Below are positions 8,835-17,389 of a stretch of DNA of 64,000 nucleotides, one piece after another. Under the pieces are notes generated by a model. It had not been told where the DNA came from. It saw only the letters and a program-made list of their open reading frames with translations, and searched no databases. The stretch's first letter is position 1. Each line of letters starts with the position of its first letter. The stretch is from an uncultured Eubacteriales bacterium (GTDB lineage: Bacteria; Bacillota; Clostridia; Oscillospirales; Acutalibacteraceae), in the NCBI GenBank assembly GCA_934630515.1, contig CAKTVV010000010.1:35423-99422 (forward strand), written 5' to 3'. Position numbers and translations under genes: made by a program.

Positions 8835-9455
8835 CTAATCCTGCCGCTTCCACGGGATCACGCACAGCGCCTCCGCCAGCGGCTCGCTCATCCAGATGGA
8901 GGGGGTCACCCGCAGGGTAAATCCCTGCCCGGGGGAGGCGAGACAATCCTTCGGCTCCAGACGGGGCAGGGAATAGTATTGCATGAGCAGGGTGATGACG
9001 CCGCCGTGGGTGCAGAGGATCGCCTCGGTCTCTCCCCGATGGATCAGCTCGTCCACCACCGCCTCAAAGGCGGCGCATACCCGTTCCCGGAATGCGTCGG
9101 CGCTTTCACCGCCGGGAATGTCCCGGGTGCGCCCCTCCATCCATTGGAGAAATCGCTCGTCGGTCTTCAGCTCCGAGAGCCGCTTGCCCTCCCATTCGCC
9201 GAAATCGCACTCCCGCAGCCCCTCCACCGGGGTGGGCTGACAGCCGGGATACAGCACCTCCAGCGTCTGGCGGCAGCGGGCGGCGGGGCTGGTGAAGAAC
9301 CGCAGGGCGCCGGGATAGGTATACTGCTCTTTCAGCTGCAGCAGCGCCGCCAGTCCCTCGGGCGACAGCGGCAGATCGGTCTTGCCGATGTAGCGCCCGG
9401 TCTCGTTTGCCTCGGTCATGCCGTGGCGCAGCAGATGAATCTTGTAGGTCTTCAT
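8835..9455 (-). CDS. Histidine phosphatase (phosphoglycerate mutase-like) family protein
   Basis: The 206 aa protein begins IHLLRHGMTEANETGRYIGK, containing the RHG catalytic signature with the phospho-accepting His near residue 11. FFTSPAARCRQTLEV, GLRECDFGEWEG and CTHGG (second catalytic His) follow in the family order. Such proteins hydrolyse phosphate esters. The short size and the ECDFGEWEG motif resemble alpha-ribazole phosphatase (CobC)-like and broad-specificity sugar-phosphate phosphatases, but no cobalamin gene is nearby, so the substrate is unknown. AAAGGAG precedes the ATG. Confidence 0.85.
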   Translation of the reverse strand: MKTYKIHLLRHGMTEANETGRYIGKTDLPLSPEGLAALLQLKEQYTYPGALRFFTSPAARCRQTLEVLYPGCQPTPVEGLRECDFGEWEGKRLSELKTDERFLQWMEGRTRDIPGGESADAFRERVCAAFEAVVDELIHRGETEAILCTHGGVITLLMQYYSLPRLEPKDCLASPGQGFTLRVTPSIWMSEPLAEALCVIPWKRQD

Positions 9456-9540
9456 AAGGCTCGCTCCTTTGTCTTTGTTCCGAAAAACGGCTGTTTTTAT
9501 GTGATAAAACGACGAAAATCTACTTTCTGTAAAATTTATC

Positions 9541-9569
9541 TTGACAATTCGACGGAATTAGGGTAATAT
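9541..9569 (+). promoter_or_regulatory. Sigma-A promoter for the XRE regulator
   Basis: TTGACA (9541-9546) and TAATAT (9564-9569) are separated by exactly 17 bp, about 80 bp upstream of the GTG start at 9648. Confidence 0.8.
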
Positions 9570-9647
9570 CTATCTGTTTTCCGCTTGATCCCTTGTCAGG
9601 ATAGCGGATTTTTTGACGAAAAAACGTGTTGGAAGGAGGTGCCGTCG

Positions 9648-10343
9648 GTGAACGCTGCGTTTCCCCGGATCTTGACCCTGCTGCGTAAGGAGCGGGGGGT
9701 CAGTCAAAAGCTGGTTGCTGCGGAATTGGGCGTTTCTCAGGCGCTGCTGTCCCATTATGAGAAAGGGATCCGGGAGTGCGGATTGGATTTCGTGGTGCGG
9801 GCGGCGGATTATTACGGCGTCTCCTGCGACTATCTCTTGGGCCGTACGGCGGATAAGAGCGGCGCTATGATCGCCGTGGATGAGATCCCGGAGCAGGATC
9901 CCGCCATTCAGGATAAGCGGATGCAGGCGGGCGGCGTGCTGCCCACCCTCAATAAGAAGCTGATCGTCAACTCGCTGCAGATCCTGTTCGATCTGCTGCA
10001 GAAGTGCAATAATAAGGCGCTGACCGTGGAGGCGTCCAACTGCCTGATCCAAGCCACCTATGTGGTGTTCCGCAAGATCTACGCCGCCAACCCGAAAAAT
10101 CCGACGGCGATGTTCTCGGCGGCTGAATACAGCTATAGCGCAGCGGCGCTGGCGTCGGCGGCACAGTCGGCGGCAAAGGCGGGCGAACTGGCACGGGGCG
10201 GCAGCGTGGACGGCGCTCCCGGTGTGGAGTCGGAGCGGCTGCCGGCGATCCTGCCGGACGACCTGACGGCGCAGTATCCGCTGTTTGCCAATTCACTGCT
10301 CAATCTGCTGCGGCAGGCGGAAAAGAATCTGGAACAGGCGTAA
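9648..10343 (+). CDS. XRE-family helix-turn-helix regulator
   Basis: Cytoplasmic DNA-binding protein of about 231 aa. Residues ~8-60 form an XRE HTH: LRKERGVSQKLVAAELGVSQ, then LSHYEKGIRECGLDFVVRAA and YYGVSCDYLLGRT, the usual SinR/phage-repressor continuation. The rest is Ala-rich and helical with no recognised domain. The GTG start at 9648 is chosen because GGAAGGAGGT lies 7 nt upstream; the open frame extends farther upstream only by a TTG without a ribosome site. It has its own promoter and a terminator, so it is a monocistronic unit; targets are unknown. Confidence 0.8.
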   Translation: MNAAFPRILTLLRKERGVSQKLVAAELGVSQALLSHYEKGIRECGLDFVVRAADYYGVSCDYLLGRTADKSGAMIAVDEIPEQDPAIQDKRMQAGGVLPTLNKKLIVNSLQILFDLLQKCNNKALTVEASNCLIQATYVVFRKIYAANPKNPTAMFSAAEYSYSAAALASAAQSAAKAGELARGGSVDGAPGVESERLPAILPDDLTAQYPLFANSLLNLLRQAEKNLEQA

Positions 10344-10356
10344 CGATCACAAGGAT

Positions 10357-10390
10357 AGCTCCGGTGAGGATTTCCTCACCGGAGCTTTTT
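10357..10390. terminator. Bidirectional terminator after the XRE gene
   Basis: AGCTCCGGTGAGG and its exact complement CCTCACCGGAGCT form a 13-bp stem with loop ATTT, followed by TTTT. It lies between convergent genes (XRE + and membrane protein -). Confidence 0.9.
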
Positions 10391-10402
10391 GTATGGCTCT
10401 CC

Positions 10403-11059
10403 TTATGTATCTGCGCCTGCTGCCGTGTCGGTTTGGTCGCTCGTAGCGGCGGTCTTCCGCTTTCCGCCGGCGTCGGGGGTGGTTTGCGGCGTGGGCTTGA
10501 CCAGCGCACACAGCCACACCAGAATGGCGGCTGCCGTCGCCAGCCCGAAAAAGACATAGCGCACATAGGGGTGATCCCACAGCCAGATCACCCGCTCCTC
10601 GGCGCAGGTGAAGGCGCCGATAGCGGTGATGCCCGCCAGCAGCGTCTGGCAGAAGCACGCCACGATCCAGTCATACCGTCCGCCGTGGCGGGCCAGAGTA
10701 AACGCCCCCGGCGTCCAGGCGCACAGCAGGCTGCCGCCCATCACGCACAGGCTGACCGCCAGCTCGGGAAATGTATCGGACCAGCCGGCGGAGATCGTGG
10801 CGGCGGTTTCGGCTAAAAACAGCAGCGCCACAGCCCAGATCAGCCCGCACAGCACCCGGGCGACGATCCGGGCGGCACGGTGATCGGAACGCCCCAGCAG
10901 AGGCAGGGCGATGAGCAGCGCAGCGGTGCCGATATGGACCGGCAGGGTGACCGTCCGCCACAGCAGGAAAATGCCGACAGCGGCTGTCAGCCAAACAAAC
11001 AGCAGCCCGACCTGGCGGCATAACGTCAGGTCTCGTTCGGTGGTGGGGGTGAATTTCAT
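10403..11059 (-). CDS. Predicted six-helix membrane protein
   Basis: No family recognised. The 218 aa protein (start MKFTPTTERDL) has a short cytoplasmic N-terminus and about six hydrophobic helices, and ends in a polar Thr/Lys/Asp-rich tail of about 30 residues. The open frame extends upstream of MKFTP, but that part is Arg/His-rich and looks non-coding. The ribosome site (AAGGAAAGG) is rather far, about 13 nt upstream. A promoter lies about 205 nt upstream inside the end of the neighbouring minus-strand gene, leaving a leader with one GC-rich hairpin (11124-11153). Confidence 0.6.
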   Translation of the reverse strand: MKFTPTTERDLTLCRQVGLLFVWLTAAVGIFLLWRTVTLPVHIGTAALLIALPLLGRSDHRAARIVARVLCGLIWAVALLFLAETAATISAGWSDTFPELAVSLCVMGGSLLCAWTPGAFTLARHGGRYDWIVACFCQTLLAGITAIGAFTCAEERVIWLWDHPYVRYVFFGLATAAAILVWLCALVKPTPQTTPDAGGKRKTAATSDQTDTAAGADT

Positions 11060-11123
11060 CGTGATCAGGACATCCTTTCCTTGAATCTGTCCGCTATGGG
11101 GTGCGGATACAGGCGGCTGTGTC

Positions 11124-11153
11124 CGGTCGGCTCCGGCATAACGGTGCCGACCG
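11124..11153 (-). other. Leader hairpin upstream of the six-helix protein
   Basis: CGGTCGGC and GCCGACCG form an 8-bp stem with a 14-nt loop in the 5' leader. No T-run follows; function unknown. Confidence 0.3.
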
Positions 11154-11270
11154 CTTGCGTGCCGCCGTCCGCCGATACGGTGCAGTAGCCCGCCGGTAAA
11201 ACGCAATGTCGGCTAAGTCTGCATAATACAAGCCGCCGCAGGGTGCTTCTTTGCCAGTGTATGATAGCTG

Positions 11271-11299
11271 ATTATAGCAGAATTCAAGACGGATTGCAA
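11271..11299 (-). promoter_or_regulatory. Minus-strand promoter inside the 3' end of the upstream gene
   Basis: On the minus strand TTGCAA (11294-11299), 17 bp, TATAAT (11271-11276) with TGC before the -10. It overlaps the last codons of the gene at 11284 and points to the membrane protein at 11059. Confidence 0.65.
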
Positions 11300-12027
11300 G
11301 GCTTTTCCGCCGACTCCTGCCGCCAGCGCAGCAGCTGCGCCGTTCGGGCACAGCGAAACCGGGGCAGCAGCCAGATGGCGGGGAACAGCAGCAGACAGGG
11401 GAGTAGTGCCCCCGCCCAATCCCCCAGAAAATCCAGATAAGCCTTCCAGTGGGTGCGCATGAGGCGGGCAGAGCGGCGCAGCGCTTCTCCGCCGCTGCTG
11501 CCCTCCAGCAGAAATACCGGTGCGGCAGCGTAGCGGCAGAGCCACAGCAGCGCCAGCCCGCCGGTGAGCAGGGTGAGCAGTCCGGCGCCGCCCAGCCACC
11601 ACACCTGCAGCCGGGCATCCGGAGAAAGCCGCAGCCCCAGCTGCAGCAGCAGGAGCGGCGGCAGCGCTGCAGCCAGCGCCGCACAATAGCGGCGCAGCCA
11701 TAGTCCCAAGCGCCAGCCGATGGCGGCGCCGACCCGACGCCAGCCGGTCATAAATGCTGCCGCACCCGGCCATTCGCCGGGGCGGCAGCCGGATAGGGCG
11801 GCGTACCAGGCAAAGCGTCCCAGACGCATGGCGCCGCTCAGCCATCCGGTGAGCAGCAGGCTGCCCACCGCTGCGGCTGCGGCTGGAGAGAGGGGCAGAA
11901 CCATATCGGCTGTTATGGCTTGGAGCCATAGCGTCGCCAGCCGGGGCAGCAGCGCCGCCAGCCAGACGCAGCCCTCGGCCGCCCAAGCGGCGGTGCAGCG
12001 CCAGCCCCCCAGCGCCTTTGTCTCCAC
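11284..12027 (-). CDS. Hypothetical multi-pass membrane protein, DUF975-like features
   Basis: About 247 aa, very rich in Leu/Ala/Trp, with about five to six hydrophobic segments. The stretch GEALRRSARLMRTHWKAYLD before the last helix resembles the 'ALR-SRRLMKG' signature of DUF975-type Firmicutes membrane proteins, but the similarity is weak. GGGGAGGG abuts an ATG at 12031-12033, so the GTG at 12025-12027 (7 nt spacing) is the likelier start; the two differ by two residues. Two other long minus-strand frames overlap here but lack hydrophobic periodicity and ribosome sites. Function unknown. Confidence 0.55.
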   Translation of the reverse strand: METKALGGWRCTAAWAAEGCVWLAALLPRLATLWLQAITADMVLPLSPAAAAAVGSLLLTGWLSGAMRLGRFAWYAALSGCRPGEWPGAAAFMTGWRRVGAAIGWRLGLWLRRYCAALAAALPPLLLLQLGLRLSPDARLQVWWLGGAGLLTLLTGGLALLWLCRYAAAPVFLLEGSSGGEALRRSARLMRTHWKAYLDFLGDWAGALLPCLLLFPAIWLLPRFRCARTAQLLRWRQESAEKPCNPS

Positions 12028-12033
12028 GGTCAT

Positions 12034-12367
12034 CCCTCCCCGTATGCGTGGCGGTAAAAAAAGAAACGGTATTTACAGTATGACCCGGAACGGGGAAAAT
12101 ACTTGACCACGATCAAAAGAAAAGCAGTCTGCGTCTGCAGACTGCCTGAATCGATCGATGGCTGCGGAGCAAAAGCGGCAGCGGAGCAAAACACCGGCGG
12201 ATCCATCCTCCGGCACGCTTCCGGGCATCGGCGCATGATGCAGGCGTATCTTTTGCCCGGCGACAAAGGTGCCCGTTTTCGCTGCGGTTCTCCATATGGA
12301 CTTTCCATCGCTTGAAAATGTTCTTTTCAGCGTGCCGTTTGCAGCGCTGTGTCTGTATTTGGAAAGG
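12034..12367. other. Intergenic region with a minus-strand terminator
   Basis: No convincing gene is seen. It contains a terminator for the upstream DeoR-type gene at 12110-12145: on the minus strand GCAGTCTGC, loop AGAC, GCAGACTGC, then TTTTCTTTT. The stem is about 220 bp past the DeoR stop, leaving a long untranslated tail. The part nearest 12034 is AT-richer and probably carries the promoter of the membrane protein. Confidence 0.6.
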
Positions 12368-13093
12368 TTAGTAGTACCAAGATTCCGGCAGCGGCTGGTC
12401 GCACAGCACGGTATCCACCTCGCTGACGTGGCAGAGGTTGAACAGATAGCTGCGGTTCAGCTTGCTGCTGTCGCACAGCATCACCGGGCGGGCAGCCTGC
12501 CGCAGCATGACCCGGCGGGTCTGGCTGTTGATGTCGGAGGAGTCGCAGATCATCCCCCGGGGACTGATCCCCCGACTGGAGAAAAACAGCAGATCGGCGT
12601 TAAAGCCCCGCAGGGTGGTCTCGGCGATGCTGCCGCCCAATGTGATGGCGTCGTCGGTGCATTGTCCGCCGGTGCAGTAGACCCGCAGATGCCGCCGGTG
12701 GAGCCGCTCGGTGACCTTTAAGCTGTTGGTGATGATGGTGAGATTTTCCATCGCCGCCAGAAACGGCACCATCTCCAGCACGGTGGAGGAGCTGTCCAGA
12801 ATGATCGTGTCTCCGTCATGCACCATCGCCGCCGCCCGGCGAGCCAATACGGTCTTTACCCCGGTATTGTCCTGCTGGCGCAGCTCAAACGGCTCCGCCC
12901 GCTGCCGGGAGGAGTCCACCAGTGAAACGCCTCCGTAGGTCTTATGTACCAGCCCTTCCTTTTCCAGCGCCTGAATGTCTCGGCGCACGGTGGCAGGGCT
13001 GGCGAACAGCTCCTGTGCCAGCAATTCGACGGTGGTATGCTGTTTCTCTTTCAGTATTCGCAGGATCTCGTCCTGCCGCTCAGCTTTGAACAT
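12368..13093 (-). CDS. DeoR-family transcriptional regulator
   Basis: Cytoplasmic sugar-phosphate-responsive repressor type, 241 aa. The N-terminal winged HTH includes ERQDEILRILKEKQHTTVEL and FASPATVRRDIQALEKEGLV, followed by the hinge HKTYGGVS. The C-terminal sensor domain (DeoRC) shows ILDSSSTVLEM, ITNSLKV and CDSSKLN, the usual phosphosugar-site loops. The start MFKAERQ has AGGAG 12 nt upstream. It is divergent from the large sugar-uptake operon and shares its control region, so it may regulate that operon. A DeoR factor usually controls sugar catabolism; the effector is unknown. Confidence 0.88.
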   Translation of the reverse strand: MFKAERQDEILRILKEKQHTTVELLAQELFASPATVRRDIQALEKEGLVHKTYGGVSLVDSSRQRAEPFELRQQDNTGVKTVLARRAAAMVHDGDTIILDSSSTVLEMVPFLAAMENLTIITNSLKVTERLHRRHLRVYCTGGQCTDDAITLGGSIAETTLRGFNADLLFFSSRGISPRGMICDSSDINSQTRRVMLRQAARPVMLCDSSKLNRSYLFNLCHVSEVDTVLCDQPLPESWYY

Positions 13094-13188
13094 GCAATAA
13101 AAATCTCCTGAAATGACAAATGATTGAAGAAGTTTGCAAAAGTTTGAACGCCATTTGGGGGGCAATTTGTTTTTTTAGTCAACTTGCG

Positions 13189-13202
13189 TGCAAACGCTTG
13201 CA
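13189..13202. promoter_or_regulatory. LacI/CcpA-type operator (cre-like) in the divergent control region
   Basis: TGCAAACGCTTGCA is a near-perfect palindrome with a central CG, matching the LacI/GalR operator form and all but the first base of the cre consensus. It overlaps the -35 of the + promoter and lies just downstream of the minus-strand start region. No LacI-family gene is in the window, so CcpA or an unlinked regulator would have to bind it. Confidence 0.6.
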
Positions 13203-13226
13203 ATTCCTCGTTGGTCATATTATACT
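13198..13226 (+). promoter_or_regulatory. Promoter of the sugar-uptake operon
   Basis: TTGCAA (13198-13203), 17 bp, TATACT (13221-13226) reading toward the operon. The -35 overlaps the palindromic operator. This gives a 5' leader of roughly 215 nt. Confidence 0.6.
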
Positions 13227-13247
13227 AAAGTCGTGTGCTTTTGTCAA
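13219..13247 (-). promoter_or_regulatory. Promoter of the DeoR-family gene
   Basis: On the minus strand perfect TTGACA (13242-13247), 17 bp, perfect TATAAT (13219-13224). Its -10 overlaps the -10 of the opposing + promoter, so the two polymerases should exclude each other. Confidence 0.85.
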
Positions 13248-13447
13248 TCGTTACCGTGATTTACGCCTGCAAATTTTCCAAATTTCGGAGCGGAAGGGAG
13301 CGGACGGAAGCGACGGAACGAGAGCGGGCAGAGCGACTGAAAAAGTTTGGCGTTCTGCTCGTAACGGTGCAATGGTTGTCTGACAGATCTGTCGGCGGAT
13401 TGCAGCGTCTGATGAGCTCGATCAGCGAGAAAGGACGGGTAGGTTTC

Positions 13448-16423
13448 ATGGAGATGACGAGACGGGTGCTGGCCTGGCTGCTGGTATGCGTGTTTCTCGC
13501 CACCGCCTTGCCGACGGCTGTGCTGGCGGATGAGACGGACGAGGGTACGGCGTATACCGACACCGACGGGATGGATGACGGCTCCGACGGAGAGGATCCG
13601 GAGGAGGACGTTGAGGAGGAGCCCGCCGGCTTGAGCGAGGAGGAGGAGCAGGAGGCGGCATATGCCCTGCTGAACAACACCGGCACCGGGTATTTTTATT
13701 ATTACCGGGATCACGGGGATGCGGAGATCGTCCGGGATACTGCCATCACGCTGCCGCTGACAGGGGCGACCTTGTCGGAGGGAGCGGCGGCGGATACCCG
13801 GGATGGGATCGCCTGCGCCCGCATGACCGGCATGAATGCCTATGCGGAGTTTTCGTTTTCGGTTGAGACCGAGGGGCTGTACGCCATCGGCGTGCGGTAT
13901 CAGTCTATTCCGTCCTCCGGACAGGACATTGACCTGTCGGTGACGGTGGACGGACAGGTTCCTTATGATGAGCTGTCGCCTACGGCGGTGCCGCTGGTAT
14001 GGCAGGATTCTCTCACCGACGGCAAATTCCGCCGGGACGAGGAGGATAACGAGCTGCGGCCTACCCAGACCGAGGTGACGAAGTGGACGGAGACCTGGCT
14101 GCGGGATACCACCGGTCAGTATGCCGAGCCATATTTGGTGTATTTCACCGCCGGGCAGCATACGCTGCGGCTGACCATCGGCGAGCAGCCGGTGTATATC
14201 GAAAAGCTGACGCTGGGCTATCCGGCGGCAGCGGGTACATATGAGGAGTATAAGGCGCAGTTCGACGGGCAGCCGGACGAGGCGCAGTATTTCGAGGTGG
14301 AGGCGGAGCACAGCACCGAAAAGTCCTCCTCCATGCTGTATCCCACCTATGACCGCTCCAACCCGGCGACCACCCCCAACGATCCGGCTGCGGTGCGGCT
14401 GAACACCATCGGCGGCAGCAACTGGGGCGACCAGGGCGATTATATCACCTGGACGGTGACGGTGGAAAAGGCGGGCTACTACGATCTGGCGATGCGGGCA
14501 CGGCAGAGCATCAATGAGGGCCTGACCAGCTATCGCACCCTGCTGGTGGATGGAGCGGTCCCCTTTGCCGAGGCGGAGACGATCCCGTTCCGGTATAACT
14601 TGAACTGGAAGGTGCGCACGGTGGGCGACGGCAAGACCCCGCTGTATCTCACCGCCGGGGAGCATACCATCACCCTGCAGGTCAACGCCGAGGAGGTCTC
14701 TCCCATTCTGCGGGATCTCAATCAGGTGGTGCTGGATCTCAACACCCTGTATCGGAAGATCATCATGATCACCAGCGTGTCGCCCGACATCTATCAGGAC
14801 TACAATCTGCCGGAGAATATCCCCGGGCTCAAGGTAGCGCTGGCGGATTGCGCCGACCGGCTGGAGCGGATGTCCAAGGATATGAAAAAATCCAACGGCT
14901 CTCAGGGCAGCAAGGCGTATCTCTTCGACGAGATGGCGGTGATGCTGCGGGATTTCGTGAAGACGCCCTTCTCCATCACGGAGCGGCTGAGCAATTTTAA
15001 GTCTGAGATCGAGAGTCTGGGCTCTCTGCTGCTGACGCTGGGCAATATGCCGGTGGAGCTGGATAAGTTCTACTTCATCCCCGCCGGCGGTGAGACCCCC
15101 AAGGGCACCTGCAGCTTCTTTGAGTCGGTGTCCTTCGGCTTCCGGGCATTTACGGCTTCCTTCTCCAGCGATTATGTGGAGATGAAGGCACGGGACGAGC
15201 AGGGTAAGGCGAACATTTCCGTGTGGATCTCCACCGGCCGTGATCAGGCGCAGATCATCCGCCGCCTGATCGACGACGATTTCACTGCCAAGACCGGCAC
15301 CAATGTGAAGCTGAGCATCACCGATACCGGTACGACGCTGATCCAGGCGACGCTGGCGGGGAAAGGTCCTCACTGCGCCCTGTGCATCACCAAGGATACC
15401 CCCGTCAATCTGGCGATGCGGGGCGGTCTGGTGAATTTGCTGGATTACGGCGTCAAGGACAAGTTCAGCGAGTATTATGAGTCGGCGTGGCAGCCCTATT
15501 GGTATGAGGACGGGCTGTATGCCATTCCGGAGACCCAGACCTTTAATATGATGTTCTACCGGACGGATATTTTCAAGGAGCTGGGGCTGTCTGTTCCCAA
15601 CACATGGGAGGAATTTTACCGCTGCATCGAGGTCATTCAGGGCTCCAACCTGACGGTGGGAATGCAGGAGACCAACAGCGCCAGCATGGGCGTGTCCGCT
15701 GCCATCGATTGGTTCAATATGTTCCTGTTCCAGAACGGCGGCACCTATTTCAACGATACCATGTCTGCCACCCGCTTCAACGAGGAGGTGGCGCTGGATG
15801 CGTTCACCACCGTGGTGGATCTGTATAAGGAATACGGGCTGGATCGGGATGTGAACTTCTATAACCGGTTCCGCTCCGGCGAGCTGCCGCTGGGCATCAC
15901 GGCGTATACCCAGTATAACATGCTGTCCTATGCGGCGCCGGAGATCAACGGTCTGTGGGCGTTTGCCCCCATTCCCGCCACCCAGCGGGCGGATGGGACC
16001 CTCAGCCGGGCAGAGTCCTCTGCCGGCACCGCCTGCATGATGCTCAATAAGGCGGTCAAGGAGGACATCGACAAGGAAGTGTATGACTTCCTGGATTGGT
16101 GGACCAGTGCGGAGGTGCAGGGCACCTACGGCACCGAGCTGGAGGCGACCATGGGTCCCGCTATGCGGTATTCTCCGGCAAACCTGAAGGCTTTTGAAAA
16201 GATTCCGTGGAGCTCCAGCGAGCGCAAGATGATCGGGGAGCAGTGGAAGGAGATCTATGATGTGCGGGAGATCCCCGGCAACTATTATATCTCCCGCTCG
16301 CTGACCAGCGCCCTGCGGCTGTCCATCGACAACGATGTGTCCGCCCGGCGGGAGCTGCTGCTGTACAACGAGGAGATCAACACCGAGATCACCCGGAAGC
16401 GGAAAGAATTCCATCTGGAATGA
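13448..16423 (+). CDS. Carbohydrate ABC transporter solute-binding protein fused to N-terminal CBM-like domains
   Basis: Secreted protein of 991 aa from the ATG at 13448. Residues 1-27 are a signal peptide (ending VLADE), followed by an acidic linker. Residues ~80-260 and ~300-430 look like beta-sandwich carbohydrate-binding modules; the second has YFEVEAEHS, GDYITWTVTVEKAGYYDLAM and LYLTAGEHTITLQV, typical of CBM6/CBM35 folds. A helical stretch at ~440-550 leads to a family-1 solute-binding domain (~600-985) with YEDGLYAIPETQTFNMMFYR and the WEEFY/FNMFLFQNGG features of oligosaccharide binders. This is more than twice the size of ordinary binding proteins. No lipobox Cys is seen, so anchoring is unclear. 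First gene of a seven-gene operon. Confidence 0.85.
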   Translation: MEMTRRVLAWLLVCVFLATALPTAVLADETDEGTAYTDTDGMDDGSDGEDPEEDVEEEPAGLSEEEEQEAAYALLNNTGTGYFYYYRDHGDAEIVRDTAITLPLTGATLSEGAAADTRDGIACARMTGMNAYAEFSFSVETEGLYAIGVRYQSIPSSGQDIDLSVTVDGQVPYDELSPTAVPLVWQDSLTDGKFRRDEEDNELRPTQTEVTKWTETWLRDTTGQYAEPYLVYFTAGQHTLRLTIGEQPVYIEKLTLGYPAAAGTYEEYKAQFDGQPDEAQYFEVEAEHSTEKSSSMLYPTYDRSNPATTPNDPAAVRLNTIGGSNWGDQGDYITWTVTVEKAGYYDLAMRARQSINEGLTSYRTLLVDGAVPFAEAETIPFRYNLNWKVRTVGDGKTPLYLTAGEHTITLQVNAEEVSPILRDLNQVVLDLNTLYRKIIMITSVSPDIYQDYNLPENIPGLKVALADCADRLERMSKDMKKSNGSQGSKAYLFDEMAVMLRDFVKTPFSITERLSNFKSEIESLGSLLLTLGNMPVELDKFYFIPAGGETPKGTCSFFESVSFGFRAFTASFSSDYVEMKARDEQGKANISVWISTGRDQAQIIRRLIDDDFTAKTGTNVKLSITDTGTTLIQATLAGKGPHCALCITKDTPVNLAMRGGLVNLLDYGVKDKFSEYYESAWQPYWYEDGLYAIPETQTFNMMFYRTDIFKELGLSVPNTWEEFYRCIEVIQGSNLTVGMQETNSASMGVSAAIDWFNMFLFQNGGTYFNDTMSATRFNEEVALDAFTTVVDLYKEYGLDRDVNFYNRFRSGELPLGITAYTQYNMLSYAAPEINGLWAFAPIPATQRADGTLSRAESSAGTACMMLNKAVKEDIDKEVYDFLDWWTSAEVQGTYGTELEATMGPAMRYSPANLKAFEKIPWSSSERKMIGEQWKEIYDVREIPGNYYISRSLTSALRLSIDNDVSARRELLLYNEEINTEITRKRKEFHLE

Positions 16424-16439
16424 GAGGAGGGGTGCAGCC

Positions 16440-17369
16440 ATGACAATGACCAAGACGATCAAAGAGAAAAATGAGTTTTCCAAATGGAAGCTCATGCGGG
16501 AAGGCGCCCCCTTCTACATTATGATGGCGCCCTTTATGCTGCTGTTCACCGTGTTTATCATTATTCCGGTGGTGGCAGCCATCGTGCTCAGCTTTACGGA
16601 TTTCAATATGCTCCAGATGCCCAACTTTGTGGGGGTGGATAACTACATCCGTCTGCTACTCAAGGACGACATCTTCACCAAGGCGCTGAAAAACACGCTG
16701 GTGTTTGCCGTCGTCAGCGGCCCGGTGGGGTATCTGATGAGCTTTGTGGTGGCATGGTTCATCAACGAGCTGGGCAAGGGGATGAAGAACTTCATCACCC
16801 TCATCATGTACGCCCCTACGCTGGCGGGAAATATCTACTATATCTGGACGTTCATTTTCTCCTCCGACAGTAAGGGCCTGCTGAACAGCACCCTGATCCA
16901 GCTGGGTCTGATCTCCGACCCCATCGCCTGGCTGACGAATACCAACTACAACTTCACCTGCGTGATGATCGTGATCATCTGGTCCAGTATGGGCACCGGA
17001 TTCCTGGCGCTGGTGGCAGGCTTTAAGAGCCTCGACCGCTCCTATTTTGAAGCGGCTGCCATCGACGGCATCCGCAACCGGTGGCAGGAGCTGTATTTCG
17101 TCACCCTGCCCCAGATGGGGCCCCAGCTGCTGTTCAGTGCCGTGCAGTCCATCTCCGGCGCCTTTGCCATCGGCGCCCAATGCTCGGCGCTGACCGGTAA
17201 TCCAAGCACCAACTATTCCACCCACACCATCCTGCTGCATATGACCGACTACGGAACCACCCGGTTTGAAATGGGCTATGCGTCCACCATCGCCGTGGTG
17301 CTGTTCATCATCATGCTGCTGTCATGGATGCTGATCAACAAGGTGCTGCGCAAGTTCAGCGAAGACTGA
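16440..17369 (+). CDS. ABC sugar permease, LplB/MalF type (first pair)
   Basis: Inner-membrane permease of 309 aa with six predicted helices. The cytoplasmic EAA loop reads YFEAAAIDGIRNRWQELYFV, the contact for the ATPase subunit. The start MTMTKTIKE has GAGAGGAGGGG upstream; a longer frame to 16335 overlaps the preceding gene and is not coding-like. It lies 16 bp after the binding-protein gene and 20 bp before the second permease. Works with the CBM-fused binding protein and presumably an unlinked MsmK-type ATPase. Confidence 0.92.
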   Translation: MTMTKTIKEKNEFSKWKLMREGAPFYIMMAPFMLLFTVFIIIPVVAAIVLSFTDFNMLQMPNFVGVDNYIRLLLKDDIFTKALKNTLVFAVVSGPVGYLMSFVVAWFINELGKGMKNFITLIMYAPTLAGNIYYIWTFIFSSDSKGLLNSTLIQLGLISDPIAWLTNTNYNFTCVMIVIIWSSMGTGFLALVAGFKSLDRSYFEAAAIDGIRNRWQELYFVTLPQMGPQLLFSAVQSISGAFAIGAQCSALTGNPSTNYSTHTILLHMTDYGTTRFEMGYASTIAVVLFIIMLLSWMLINKVLRKFSED

Positions 17370-17389
17370 GGAGAGGGGGAGCGATCCAC

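Noticed and set aside
11213..11986. Overlapping 257-codon minus-strand frame over the DUF975-like gene
   Set aside because: Arg/Ala/Gly-rich without hydrophobic periodicity; the frame at 11284-12027 has helices and a ribosome site.
12030..12308. 92-codon minus-strand frame in the gap before the DeoR gene
   Set aside because: No ribosome site and it spans the terminator hairpin at 12124-12145.
13244..16495. 1083-codon minus-strand open frame opposite the binding-protein gene
   Set aside because: Antisense shadow; composition (Gly/His/Arg/Ile) is typical of reverse frames here, and the + frame has a signal peptide and known domains.
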